Program-made: the position numbers and the translations under genes | Notes under the pieces: generated by a model | The model's input: the letters and a program-made list of their open reading frames with translations, nothing else | The model's database searches: none | Told to the model about the DNA's origin: nothing | In this document: positions 1 through 6,208 of the stretch, piece by piece | Layout: each line of letters begins with the position of its first letter | Numbering within the stretch: the first letter of the stretch is position 1 | NCBI GenBank assembly: GCA_003820635.1 | Contig: RPOS01000083.1 | Span: 1 to 13,603 of the forward strand | Direction of reading: 5' to 3' | DNA length: 13,603 bases | Source of the DNA: Verrucomicrobiaceae bacterium | Lineage (GTDB): Bacteria > Verrucomicrobiota > Verrucomicrobiae > Verrucomicrobiales > Akkermansiaceae

Positions 1-1
1 C

Positions 2-76
2 TGGAGGCGGAGGTGGGAATTGAACCCACGCATGACGGTTTTGCAAACCATTGCCTTACCACTTGGCTACTCCGCC
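2..76 (-). tRNA. tRNA-Cys (anticodon GCA), CCA encoded
   Basis: Read on the minus strand this folds as a full cloverleaf. The acceptor stem is GGCGGAG paired with CTCCGCC, followed by discriminator T and an encoded CCA. The D arm is GCC/GGC. The anticodon stem ATGGT/ACCGT holds the loop TTGCAAA with anticodon GCA, and the T arm is GTGGG-TTCAATT-CCCAC. U73 is the known identity base for cysteine tRNA, which fits the anticodon. The mature RNA without CCA covers 5-76. It has its own promoter immediately upstream on the minus strand. Confidence 0.97.
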
Positions 77-98
77 GTGCGCTTGGCGCGGGGACGGG

Positions 99-127
99 TA
101 GTTACGTGCTGGCGGGGGCCCTGTCAA
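99..127 (-). promoter_or_regulatory. Sigma70-type promoter for tRNA-Cys
   Basis: On the minus strand a perfect -35 TTGACA (127-122) is followed after exactly 17 bp by TAACTA (104-99), which matches four of six positions of TATAAT. Transcription would start near position 92, about 16 nt before the mature tRNA 5' end at 76. This is the best housekeeping-promoter match in the window and is placed as expected for a tRNA gene. Confidence 0.75.
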
Positions 128-137
128 TGCCCGGGTT

Positions 138-152
138 TTGGCAAATTGCCAA
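138..152. promoter_or_regulatory. 15-bp palindrome upstream of the tRNA-Cys promoter
   Basis: TTGGCAA-A-TTGCCAA is a perfect 7-1-7 inverted repeat lying 10 bp upstream of the TTGACA box. A single-base spacer favours a dimeric protein site over an RNA hairpin, although a 5-bp stem with a 5-nt loop could form. It lies between the stop of the secreted-protein gene and the tRNA promoter, so it could be an activator or operator site or a processing signal. Binding is inferred from symmetry and position only. Confidence 0.4.
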
Positions 153-197
153 TTCGGGTTGTGCCGGAATGCAGGACAGGGAGGCGGCGAGAAGCCA

Positions 198-953
198 TCA
201 CTTCTTCGGCTCTGGTTGGCTTGGGCCCTGCGGAGCGTATGGCTTGATTTCCAGCGAGGAGTTTCCGTCTGTGGCAGGCGCGGGTGCCGCAGGATTTTCC
301 GGTGCTGGCACTGGTTCCACGGACTTTTCCGGGGCGGCGGGCGGAGACTCGGCAGGTTTTTCCGGTTCGGGAGCGGCGGGCGCGTCCACCGGCTTTGCAA
401 GTGGAGGCGGCGGTGCCATCCGGATCGATTGGAACAATAGGTTGTAATTGTGGCGCAACACGGCGGGAAACGAGACGCGGCCGGCCTCGACGATTTTTTC
501 GCGCAGCAGTTTCGCGGAAAGGTCCGCCACCAGATCCGTGCCGACCTGCACCGCGCGGTCCGCACCGGCGACTTCCTTGCCCACCTCGCCGGTGGCGCGG
601 ATGAGATCGCTGGAAATAGAGCGGCCCTGGATGGCGATGTTGGACTGGGCGGATGCGATGCCGCCCTGCGGGTTGACGGTGATTTCAAGCACCGCGTGGT
701 CATCGGAGGATAACCAGCCGCGGACGTGGTCGATGCGGATGGAGACGAACAAACCGCCGTCCGGTGTGGGTGAGATTTCCGGCTTGTAGGTGCGGTAGGT
801 GGAGCCCGAGAGCGGATACTCGGCCGCCTGCTTGCCGCGTTTGGTCCAGCCACCGAGGCTTTTGCCGAAGACCTCCTCATCGATCCTCACCTGCGCCGCT
901 GCGCAAAGCAAAGTCGCGAGGATCGCAATGGCTGATAGAATGACGTGCTTCAT
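198..953 (-). CDS. Hypothetical secreted protein with proline/alanine-rich C-terminal tail
   Basis: This 251-residue protein is not a family I recognise. Residues 1-20 form a typical Sec signal peptide: K2, then a hydrophobic stretch rich in Ile, Leu and Ala ending in AAA before Q21, so export is likely. Residues 21-178 look like a folded domain with alternating beta-like stretches (around 68-95) and a helical part with many Val, Lys and Glu (around 118-155). Residues 180-251 are a low-complexity tail dominated by Pro, Ala and Glu, probably a disordered linker in the envelope. The start is the first ATG that gives an intact signal peptide. No SD sequence precedes it; a small hairpin (964-978) lies 11-25 nt upstream. 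It follows the DUF1232 gene on the same strand with a 48-bp gap, so the two may be cotranscribed. Confidence 0.75.
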   Translation of the reverse strand: MKHVILSAIAILATLLCAAAQVRIDEEVFGKSLGGWTKRGKQAAEYPLSGSTYRTYKPEISPTPDGGLFVSIRIDHVRGWLSSDDHAVLEITVNPQGGIASAQSNIAIQGRSISSDLIRATGEVGKEVAGADRAVQVGTDLVADLSAKLLREKIVEAGRVSFPAVLRHNYNLLFQSIRMAPPPPLAKPVDAPAAPEPEKPAESPPAAPEKSVEPVPAPENPAAPAPATDGNSSLEIKPYAPQGPSQPEPKK

Positions 954-1001
954 GATGCAGATGCGGGATTGCGTCCCGTTGATACTTTTCGGGAGGCGGT
1001 T

Positions 1002-1397
1002 TTATTCAAAAAAATCGGCAGGCGGCGGGGGTTCGGGCGTTTTGAAGAAGCGTTCCACCTGGGCCCGCGCCTTGGTTTTGTGCTCATCCTTGATGTAGGC
1101 GGCGACGGTGCCGAGCGCGGCGATAATCGCGCCCCAATCATCGCCGAATCCGGCACCGGGGATCATGTCCGGAATCAAGTCCGTGGGCAGAATCAAGTAG
1201 CCCAATACGCCGACGATGACTGCCCTCGCCCAGGCCGGGGTGTCGCGGTCCTTGAGGCAATAGAACAGAATCAGGGCGGACATCAGTGTCTTGCGCCCGG
1301 CGCTGGCGGCCACCTTTTTCAAGATGCGCCACAAGGCCGGACCCGAATACCAATGGGCCGCGCTGCGCTGGTGGGGATTGTTGAAAGACTCTGACAT
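1002..1397 (-). CDS. DUF1232 (YkvA-like) small membrane protein
   Basis: The protein has 131 residues from the ATG at 1397; an upstream in-frame extension to 1616 reads as low-quality Arg/Cys-rich sequence and was dropped. Residues 39-105 match the DUF1232 pattern: a helix with LILFYCLKD, then TPAWARA, a hydrophobic helix, the signature LPTDLIPDMIPGAGFGDDWG (71-90), and a further Ala-rich helix. The family is widespread and membrane-associated, and its molecular function is unknown. The C-terminus is a charged helix ending in a proline run. The gene is divergent from the small membrane protein gene at 1523 across a 125-bp gap. No SD sequence is present. Family assignment is firm; function is not known. 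Confidence 0.85.
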   Translation of the reverse strand: MSESFNNPHQRSAAHWYSGPALWRILKKVAASAGRKTLMSALILFYCLKDRDTPAWARAVIVGVLGYLILPTDLIPDMIPGAGFGDDWGAIIAALGTVAAYIKDEHKTKARAQVERFFKTPEPPPPADFFE

Positions 1398-1522
1398 GAC
1401 TTGCCGCAAGGTGCGCGGAACGCTGGCCGGGAAAGACACCCGGCGCAAGCACAAGTCCCCGGGATTCCGGGTTGCGTTGTGCAACTTCGCGGCGAGAATT
1501 CCGCCACGCCAACGCAGGCCGC

Positions 1523-1810
1523 ATGACCCAGCAAAGCACAGAGATCGAAGTTGAAGTGGTCGAGATCGACGGCGTGGCCCCCGTCGCGACCCAGGAACGC
1601 ACCAGCGGGCATCCACCGCCGCGCGGCGACTGGCAGGATTGGCGGCAATGGCGCGGCCAGGTCAGCCGCCTCGACAGCCGTTGGTGGCCGCTGTGGGTGG
1701 TTTTGGGAATCATCGCCCTGACGCTTTTTCTCACCGTCGGCCTAGTGCTTGGCGTGCTTTTCCTGATCGTGCGAGTGTGCCTGAATCTGATCCGCGCGGT
1801 GCTGCGTTGA
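1523..1810 (+). CDS. Hypothetical small membrane protein
   Basis: This 95-residue protein is not recognised. Residues 1-55 are polar and acidic at first (EIEVEVVEIDG), then Trp/Arg-rich around 37-57. Residues 57-85 form one long hydrophobic segment rich in Leu, Val and Ile. The C-terminus is basic with Arg at 84, 91 and 95. This suggests a single-pass or hairpin inner-membrane protein. The ATG at 1523 was preferred over an in-frame start at 1472, because the extra 17 residues are Arg-rich and lie in the divergent promoter gap. The only SD-like match is a weak AGG about 5-7 nt before the ATG. fabG follows 58 bp downstream on the same strand. Confidence 0.6.
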   Translation: MTQQSTEIEVEVVEIDGVAPVATQERTSGHPPPRGDWQDWRQWRGQVSRLDSRWWPLWVVLGIIALTLFLTVGLVLGVLFLIVRVCLNLIRAVLR

Positions 1811-1868
1811 ATTCTGGCAGTCATCGCCGGAATTGACAGCCGGGCGCATCCGCCGCCACCTTTCCGGC

Positions 1869-2615
1869 ATGTCACGTTTTGCCAATAAAGTCGCCGTCGT
1901 CACCGGAGGAGGCCGTGGGATCGGCCAGGAAATCGCCCGCACGCTCGCTGCGGAGGGTGCCAAGGTAGCGGTGGTGAGCCGCAGTGCATCGAGTTGCGGA
2001 AAAGCCGCGGAGGAAATCAACGCCGAGTTCCCCGGAGCCGCCACCGCCTATGCCGTGGATGTGGCCGACCACGCGGCCGTGCAGGAACTCGCCAAGAAAA
2101 TCGGCGACGAACTCGGCGCGGTGAACATTCTCGTCAACAACGCCGGCGTCACCCGCGACGGACTGCTCATGCGCATGAAAGAGGAGGACTGGGACACCGT
2201 GCTCGACACCAATCTCAAGGGCGCCTTCAACACCGTGAAAGCCTTCATGCGCCCGCTGATGAAAGCCGAGGACCCGCGCATCATCAACATCGCCTCGGTG
2301 ATAGGCCTCATCGGCAACGCCGGCCAGGCGAACTACTCCGCCAGCAAGGCCGGGCTCATCGGCTTCACCAAAGCCGTCGCCCGCGAGCTCGCCGGCCGCG
2401 GCGTCACCTGCAATGCCGTGGCTCCCGGTTTCATCACCACCGACATGACCGACGAGCTGCCGGAAGCCGTGAAGGAAGCCGTTCTAACAAAAATTCCGCT
2501 CGGCAGCTTCGGTCAAACGAAAGACATCGCCTCGATGGTGGCCTACCTCGCCAGCAAGGATGCCCGCTACATCACCGGCCAGGTCTTCGCCGTCGATGGC
2601 GGCATGACGATGTGA
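1869..2615 (+). CDS. fabG: 3-oxoacyl-[acyl-carrier-protein] reductase
   Basis: FabG is the NADPH-dependent ketoreductase of type II fatty acid synthesis in the cytoplasm. The 248-residue protein is full length for this short-chain dehydrogenase family. The nucleotide-binding motif TGGGRGIG is at 12-19 and the NNAG motif at 90-93. The catalytic tetrad is N115, S143, Y156 and K160 (YSASK), and the C-terminal TGQVFAVDGGMTM is typical of FabG. The ATG at 1869 was chosen because family members begin a few residues before the beta strand KVAVVTG; a TTG start at 1833 would add 12 atypical residues. No SD is visible. acpP and fabF are not adjacent, so this may be a stand-alone copy. FabG is the likeliest call, but related short-chain dehydrogenases can look very similar. 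Confidence 0.92.
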   Translation: MSRFANKVAVVTGGGRGIGQEIARTLAAEGAKVAVVSRSASSCGKAAEEINAEFPGAATAYAVDVADHAAVQELAKKIGDELGAVNILVNNAGVTRDGLLMRMKEEDWDTVLDTNLKGAFNTVKAFMRPLMKAEDPRIINIASVIGLIGNAGQANYSASKAGLIGFTKAVARELAGRGVTCNAVAPGFITTDMTDELPEAVKEAVLTKIPLGSFGQTKDIASMVAYLASKDARYITGQVFAVDGGMTM

Positions 2616-2624
2616 CGCCTCTTC

Positions 2625-2658
2625 TTTCAGCATTTCAGTTCTCAGCTTTTTAGCATTT
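2625..2658 (+). repeat. Short AT-rich tandem motif in the fabG-sixA gap
   Basis: The 51-bp gap between fabG and sixA is much more AT-rich than its surroundings. It contains TTTCAGCATTT (2625-2635) and TTTTAGCATTT (2648-2658), a near-identical pair 23 bp apart, with a further CAG and TCAGC between them. The second copy ends eight bases before the sixA start codon. It may be an upstream translation or promoter element, or part of a dispersed repeat. No function can be assigned from this copy alone. Confidence 0.4.
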
Positions 2659-2666
2659 ACCAAAAA

Positions 2667-3149
2667 ATGGATCTCCTCCTCCTGCGCCACGGCAAAGCCG
2701 AGGATTTCAACAAGGATGGCGACAGCGCCCGCGAGTTGACCGGGAAAGGCCGCGAGCAGGCGCGCAGGGCCGCCCGCTTGCTGAGGGGCACCAAGTGGCT
2801 GCCGGAAATCGTGCTCACCAGCCCGCTGGTGCGCGCCCGCCAGACGGCGGATGAATTCTGCGAGACCGCAGGCCTGCCCGGCGCGGTCATCCAGGGCTGG
2901 CTGGCCTGTGGCATGATTCCGGAACAGGCGCTGCGGGAACTGGCCGGATTCACCGAGTTCAAACGCATCGCCATCGTCGGCCACGAACCGGATTTTTCCG
3001 GGCTCATCGAGTGGATTCTCGGCACTTCCCACGGCGGCGTGGAGGTGAAAAAGGGTGCCCTCGCCTGCCTGCGCATCCAACCGCCATCGCGCAACGGCAT
3101 GCTGAAATTCCTCATCCCGCCGAAGCTGGCGGATGATGCGGGGGAGTGA
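2667..3149 (+). CDS. sixA: SixA-type phosphohistidine phosphatase (histidine phosphatase superfamily)
   Basis: The 160-residue protein is the usual length for SixA, a small cytoplasmic branch of the histidine phosphatase superfamily that removes phosphate from phosphohistidine on signalling or phosphotransfer proteins. The N-terminus carries the LLRHGKAE signature with catalytic H8. The phosphate-binding arginine region is TSPLVRARQTA at 51-61. The second catalytic histidine is H106 in VGHEPDFS, and E85 is a candidate acid residue. The start sits at the family-typical position, directly before the first beta strand. No histidine kinase or Hpt partner is encoded nearby, so the substrate cannot be inferred. 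It follows fabG by 51 bp on the same strand and could be cotranscribed with it. Confidence 0.88.
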   Translation: MDLLLLRHGKAEDFNKDGDSARELTGKGREQARRAARLLRGTKWLPEIVLTSPLVRARQTADEFCETAGLPGAVIQGWLACGMIPEQALRELAGFTEFKRIAIVGHEPDFSGLIEWILGTSHGGVEVKKGALACLRIQPPSRNGMLKFLIPPKLADDAGE

Positions 3150-3161
3150 GCATTTCCCCCA

Positions 3162-3200
3162 GCCTGCCATAATCCAATCTGCGGATTGAGCTTGGCAGGC
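3162..3200 (+). terminator. Nested hairpin after sixA, possible terminator
   Basis: GCCTGCCA (3162-3169) and TGGCAGGC (3193-3200) are perfect 8-bp inverted arms. Inside them AATCC (3171-3175) and GGATT (3183-3187) form a second stem. The structure starts 12 nt after the sixA stop and ends 30 nt before the protease start. It has no T-run, so it is not a classical intrinsic terminator; it could be a rho-dependent, mRNA-stabilising or repeat-derived element. Confidence 0.4.
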
Positions 3201-3230
3201 AGGGTGACTGCTTGGCATCACTTCACTGTG

Positions 3231-4118
3231 ATGGCCCTGCCGCTCCGAATTCCGCCGCCAGCGCTCGGCATCTTCTTGTTCGCCGCTGGGGCGCAGGCAT
3301 CCACCATCATCGCGCCGACGGATGATCCACTGGTCACGGAACAGATGTACCGCGATGAGGCCGCGCTGTATCCGATGGTTGGCAAGGTCACCGGCTCCGG
3401 CTTCAGCGGGTCGGGAGTTCTCATCTCGGACCGATGGGTGCTCACCGCAGGGCATGTTTCACTCTCGAAAGTCAACGGAACTTTCCGCGTTGGAGGCGTT
3501 GATCACACGATTCAAAGCTCCATCACCCATCCGGATTTCTCCTTTTCGGGGCCATCGTATGACCTTGGTTTGCTCTACCTATCCACATCGGTGGCCGGAC
3601 TGGAAGCCGCCACGATGATCGATTTTGGCCCATCCACGTCCATCCTTGGAATGGATGCGGTCTGGGTGGGCTACGGGCTCGGCGGGAACGGTCTGACCGG
3701 CGCTCAATCGCCATTCGATTTCCGCGCCTTCACCAATGTCATTGATGTTTCAGGATCAGCCTACGGTTTATCCCCCAACTCGTTTGTCGCGGATTTCGAC
3801 AAACCGGACGGATCAACCAACGCTCCGTTATCCAACCCGGCGGCGACGCGTCTGGAAGGCAACCTCACCAGCGGCGACAGCGGCGGCGGTGTCTTCGTCA
3901 CCGTGAATGGGCAGACCTATCTGGCTGGCATCAACAGCTACACCGGCGGTTTCGTGCCAGGAACCAATTCCAAATACGGCAGCCTGAGCGGTGCCGCAAA
4001 TCTCGAATTATTCCATGCGTGGATCTTTAGCCAAACCGGTATCGCCCCCATCCCGGAGCCCGCCACTTGGTGGATCGGCTGTCTTGCCAGCCTGCTTTGC
4101 CTGCGCCGACGCCGGTGA
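3231..4118 (+). CDS. Secreted trypsin-like serine protease with PEP-CTERM sorting signal
   Basis: The 295-residue protein begins with a signal peptide (1-23, ending AAGAQA) and is exported. The chymotrypsin-fold triad is visible: H75 in LTAGHV, D111 in SYDLGLLYL and S217 in SGDSGGGVFV. The C-terminus has a PEP-CTERM tail: PEP at 275-277, a short hydrophobic segment (279-290) and a final LRRRR. In this system exosortase cleaves the tail and anchors or releases the protein at the surface, usually in bacteria that make exopolysaccharide. The ATG at 3231 was preferred over an upstream TTG at 3186 because it starts the signal peptide and avoids the hairpin. Leu codons such as CTA and TTA and a looser codon use set it apart from its neighbours. 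The substrate is unknown; activity is likely because the triad is intact. Confidence 0.88.
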   Translation: MALPLRIPPPALGIFLFAAGAQASTIIAPTDDPLVTEQMYRDEAALYPMVGKVTGSGFSGSGVLISDRWVLTAGHVSLSKVNGTFRVGGVDHTIQSSITHPDFSFSGPSYDLGLLYLSTSVAGLEAATMIDFGPSTSILGMDAVWVGYGLGGNGLTGAQSPFDFRAFTNVIDVSGSAYGLSPNSFVADFDKPDGSTNAPLSNPAATRLEGNLTSGDSGGGVFVTVNGQTYLAGINSYTGGFVPGTNSKYGSLSGAANLELFHAWIFSQTGIAPIPEPATWWIGCLASLLCLRRRR

Positions 4119-4155
4119 TTTCCACCCGCCCGGCGGTTTCGATCACATGCGGGGT
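4118..4155 (+). repeat. Imperfect direct repeat, copy 1 (upstream of parA)
   Basis: This 38-nt stretch begins at the last base of the protease stop codon. It matches 4328-4365 without gaps at about 28 of 38 positions; the best blocks are GCGGTTT, CATGC and GGGT. The two copies are 210 bp apart and bracket a gap (4119-4392) with no convincing gene. Confidence 0.45.
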
Positions 4156-4327
4156 AAGGCATCCCTCCATCGTCCCCTTGATAATGGACCTAGCCGGCGT
4201 TGAAACGAGTTGCCCGCAGCGGTGTCGAGCCCGGATATCCACCGGAGCATTTGGGAGTCCTCCCGAAGCGTTTGGGACATTGGCAACTTCTTTGCAAGGG
4301 GACTGCAAGACCATTGCGGCGCCACGC

Positions 4328-4365
4328 ATTTCTCTCCATCCTGCGGTTTTGATTGCATGCCGGGT
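4328..4365 (+). repeat. Imperfect direct repeat, copy 2 (upstream of parA)
   Basis: This is the second copy of the 38-nt repeat, ending 27 bp before the parA start codon. Translated in the parA frame it reads [14 protein letters not shown], and copy 1 reads DFHPPGGFDHMRGK in its matching frame. That similarity reflects the DNA repeat and not a shared gene. The rest of the 4119-4392 gap holds a short hairpin-like GGGAG/CTCCC and a pair of GC-TTTGGGA motifs around 4249 and 4269. Confidence 0.45.
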
Positions 4366-4392
4366 GGGTTCCCGGGAAAGTCCGCGCGTTCC

Positions 4393-5187
4393 ATGAAGGT
4401 CATCGCTGTCGCCAACCAAAAGGGAGGTGTGGGAAAAACCACCACCGCCCTGAACCTGTCCGCCGCCCTCGCGCTGCGCGGCCAGCGGGTGCTCCTGGTG
4501 GACCTTGATCCGCAGGCAAACTGCACCAGCGGCCTCGGCATCGAACCACCGGAAAACGGCAGCATGTATCCCGTGCTGATGGGCGAGGCCACGGTTCACC
4601 AGCAGATCCTGCCGACCGGGCGCGAAAATCTCTCGATCGTGCCTTCGGAAATGGACCTCGCGGGGGTGGAGATCGAGCTTGCCCGCAGCGACGACCACCT
4701 CACCCGCCTTCGCGGCATCCTCCAAGGCCTCAAGCCCAATGACCTGTTCGAATTCTGCATTCTCGACACCCCTCCATCGCTCGGCGTGTTGATGACCTCC
4801 GCGCTGGCCGCCGCCGATGAAATCCTCATCCCGCTCCAGTGCGAGTGGTTCGGCCTCGAAGGACTGGCGAAAATCGTCCATGTCATCGATCAGATCCGCT
4901 CCGCCGACGCCAACCCGGACATCCGTCTCGAAGGGATCGTAATGACGATGTATGATGGCCGCACGCTGCTGTCCCGCCAGGTGGTGGAGGAGGTTTCCAA
5001 GTATTTCCCGGATCAGATGTATCGCACCCACATTCCGCGGACCATCCGCATTGGCGAGGCTCCCAGCCATGGGAAATCCATCTTCGAGCACGATCCGCAC
5101 GGCCTCGGTGCCCAGGCCTACGGCGCGCTGGCTGACGAGTTTCTAACCAGACATGCGGTGTGTGGTCCGTTGCTTGCCGGGACTTGA
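4393..5187 (+). CDS. parA: ParA/Soj-family chromosome-partitioning ATPase
   Basis: The 264-residue protein is the right length for a chromosomal ParA/Soj, a DNA-associated ATPase that moves or positions ParB-bound origins or other cargo. The deviant Walker A KGGVGKTT spans 10-17 with the signature K10 and catalytic K15. The A' motif VDLDPQAN is at 36-43, Walker B ILDTPPS at 123-129 with D125, and the conserved [17 protein letters not shown] is at 214-230. The start at 4393 gives the family-typical [12 protein letters not shown]; an in-frame ATG at 4357 lies inside the repeat and would add 12 unusual residues. No SD sequence is close; a weak GGGAAAG lies about 15-20 nt upstream. No parB follows; the next gene is hisF 62 bp downstream. 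It could be the chromosomal ParA with parB elsewhere, or an orphan positioning ATPase. Family confidence is high, exact role moderate. Confidence 0.9.
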   Translation: MKVIAVANQKGGVGKTTTALNLSAALALRGQRVLLVDLDPQANCTSGLGIEPPENGSMYPVLMGEATVHQQILPTGRENLSIVPSEMDLAGVEIELARSDDHLTRLRGILQGLKPNDLFEFCILDTPPSLGVLMTSALAAADEILIPLQCEWFGLEGLAKIVHVIDQIRSADANPDIRLEGIVMTMYDGRTLLSRQVVEEVSKYFPDQMYRTHIPRTIRIGEAPSHGKSIFEHDPHGLGAQAYGALADEFLTRHAVCGPLLAGT

Positions 5188-5204
5188 TTCGCATTTCATT
5201 TGTC

Positions 5205-5228
5205 CGGCGCTCAGCTCATAGAGCGCCG
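5205..5228 (+). repeat. REP-like palindromic hairpin between parA and hisF
   Basis: CGGCGCTC (5205-5212) and GAGCGCCG (5221-5228) are perfect 8-bp inverted arms around the 8-nt loop AGCTCATA. The element is followed by CTACA and ends 21 bp before the hisF start. There is no T-run. Its high-GC arms and short loop resemble repetitive extragenic palindromes; that family assignment is inferred and needs a genome-wide search. Confidence 0.45.
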
Positions 5229-5249
5229 CTACAAACACTTCATTCTCCC

Positions 5250-6023
5250 ATGCTTGCGAAACGCATCATCCCCTGCCTCGACGTGACCGACGGCCGCGTC
5301 GTCAAAGGCGTCAATTTCGTGGACCTGATCGATGCCGGCGATCCGGTGGAATGCGCGCTGGCCTACAATGCGCAGGAAGCGGACGAGCTGGTGTTTCTCG
5401 ACATCACCGCATCGTCCGACAACCGCAAGACGATGGTGGATGTCGTCCGCCGCACAGCCGAACATTGTTTCATTCCGCTCACCGTCGGCGGTGGCATCCG
5501 CAGTGTGGAAAACATGCGGGAAATGCTGCTGGCCGGGGCGGACAAGGTGGGCATCAACACCTCGGCGGTGAAGGACCCGTCGCTGGTCGATGCCGGGGCC
5601 AAGGCCTTCGGCAGCCAGTGCATCGTGGTGGCCATCGACGCCAAGCGCGAAGGGCCCGGCAAGTGGGGCGTTTACACCCACGGCGGCCGCACGCCGGTGG
5701 GGCTCGACGTGCTCGAATGGGCGCGGGAGGTCTGGAACCGCGGCGCGGGCGAAATCCTTCTAACCAGCATGGATGCGGACGGCACCCAGGCCGGCTACGA
5801 CATCGAGCTCACCGCCGCCGTTTCCACTGCGGTGGGCATCCCGGTGATCGCCAGCGGCGGTGCGGGAAATCTCGACCACATGGTGGACGTGCTGGCCCGC
5901 GGCAAGGCGGACGCGGTACTGGCCGCCAGCATTTTCCACTTCGGCAAGCACACCGTCGGCGAGGCCAAACGCCACTTCGCCAGCCGCGGCATCCCGGTGC
6001 GGCCGCCGTTCAAACGCGGTTAG
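5250..6023 (+). CDS. hisF: Imidazole glycerol phosphate synthase cyclase subunit HisF
   Basis: HisF, with the glutaminase HisH, converts PRFAR and ammonia into imidazole glycerol phosphate and AICAR, the fifth step of histidine synthesis, in the cytoplasm. The 257-residue protein is full length. It starts with the family-typical [12 protein letters not shown]. Catalytic D11 and D130 (VVAIDAK) fall at the same numbers as in the well-studied Thermotoga enzyme. Phosphate-binding segments are visible at TVGGGIRS (78-85), [12 protein letters not shown] (173-184) and IASGGAG (200-206). An in-frame upstream start at 5160 would overlap parA and was rejected. No hisH, hisA or other his gene lies alongside, so the pathway genes are dispersed here. 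The hairpin at 5205-5228 lies in its leader. No SD is present. Confidence 0.96.
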   Translation: MLAKRIIPCLDVTDGRVVKGVNFVDLIDAGDPVECALAYNAQEADELVFLDITASSDNRKTMVDVVRRTAEHCFIPLTVGGGIRSVENMREMLLAGADKVGINTSAVKDPSLVDAGAKAFGSQCIVVAIDAKREGPGKWGVYTHGGRTPVGLDVLEWAREVWNRGAGEILLTSMDADGTQAGYDIELTAAVSTAVGIPVIASGGAGNLDHMVDVLARGKADAVLAASIFHFGKHTVGEAKRHFASRGIPVRPPFKRG

Positions 6024-6028
6024 AAAAA

Positions 6029-6043
6029 GTTTCCCCGTGAAAC
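6029..6043 (+). terminator. Small hairpin just after hisF
   Basis: GTTTC and GAAAC form a perfect 5-bp stem around CCCGT, starting five bases after the hisF stop codon. A competing outer pairing of GCGGTT (6016-6021) with AACCGC (6041-6046) is also possible. There is no T-run after it, so termination is only a possibility. Confidence 0.25.
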
Positions 6044-6091
6044 CGCTCGCCAGCATTCACACTCATTCCCTTCCACGGCGGCGGGAGGTCG

Positions 6092-6115
6092 TTTTGAAGG
6101 ATCTCAAAAGGAGGT
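6092..6115 (+). promoter_or_regulatory. accD leader: hairpin followed by a perfect SD-like sequence without a start codon
   Basis: TTTTGA (6092-6097) pairs with TCAAAA (6104-6109) around AGGATC, and the second arm runs straight into AAAAGGAGGT (6106-6115), fully complementary to the usual 16S rRNA 3' end. No ATG, GTG or TTG lies at a normal distance downstream; the only nearby TTG (6115-6117) overlaps the motif. The accD start is 94 bp further on and has no SD. The 185-bp gap (6024-6208) shows no gene. The pairing suggests a leader element where the hairpin could mask the SD-like strand, but this is inference. Confidence 0.35.
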
Positions 6116-6208
6116 TGTCGTCACAGCAGGCCGCCGCTAGCCTTCCCTCCGTGCCGTAGCCGCCGCCGCGGCTCCACATCCCCAAACCGAACTTCACACC
6201 ACCCTCCC

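Noticed and set aside
1472..1500. TTGCGT with GAGAAT as promoter, and the GTTGC/GCAAC palindrome at 1471-1485
   Set aside because: The -35 matches only TTG and the hairpin arms are just 5 bp in a GC-rich divergent gap; too weak to call.
1833..1861. TTGACA upstream of fabG as a promoter -35
   Set aside because: No acceptable -10 occurs 15-19 bp downstream; the sequence there is CCACCT-like and GC-rich.
2484..3455. Minus-strand open frame of 323 codons opposite sixA
   Set aside because: sixA has complete catalytic motifs on the other strand; the antisense frame also crosses three gene boundaries.
4119..4392. Possible small gene or riboswitch before parA
   Set aside because: Frames here are short, without homology cues, and no known riboswitch core is recognisable; only the direct repeat is supported.
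4027..5100. Minus-strand open frame of 357 codons opposite parA
   Set aside because: It mostly mirrors parA, which has all ATPase motifs; the antisense product shows no recognisable domain.
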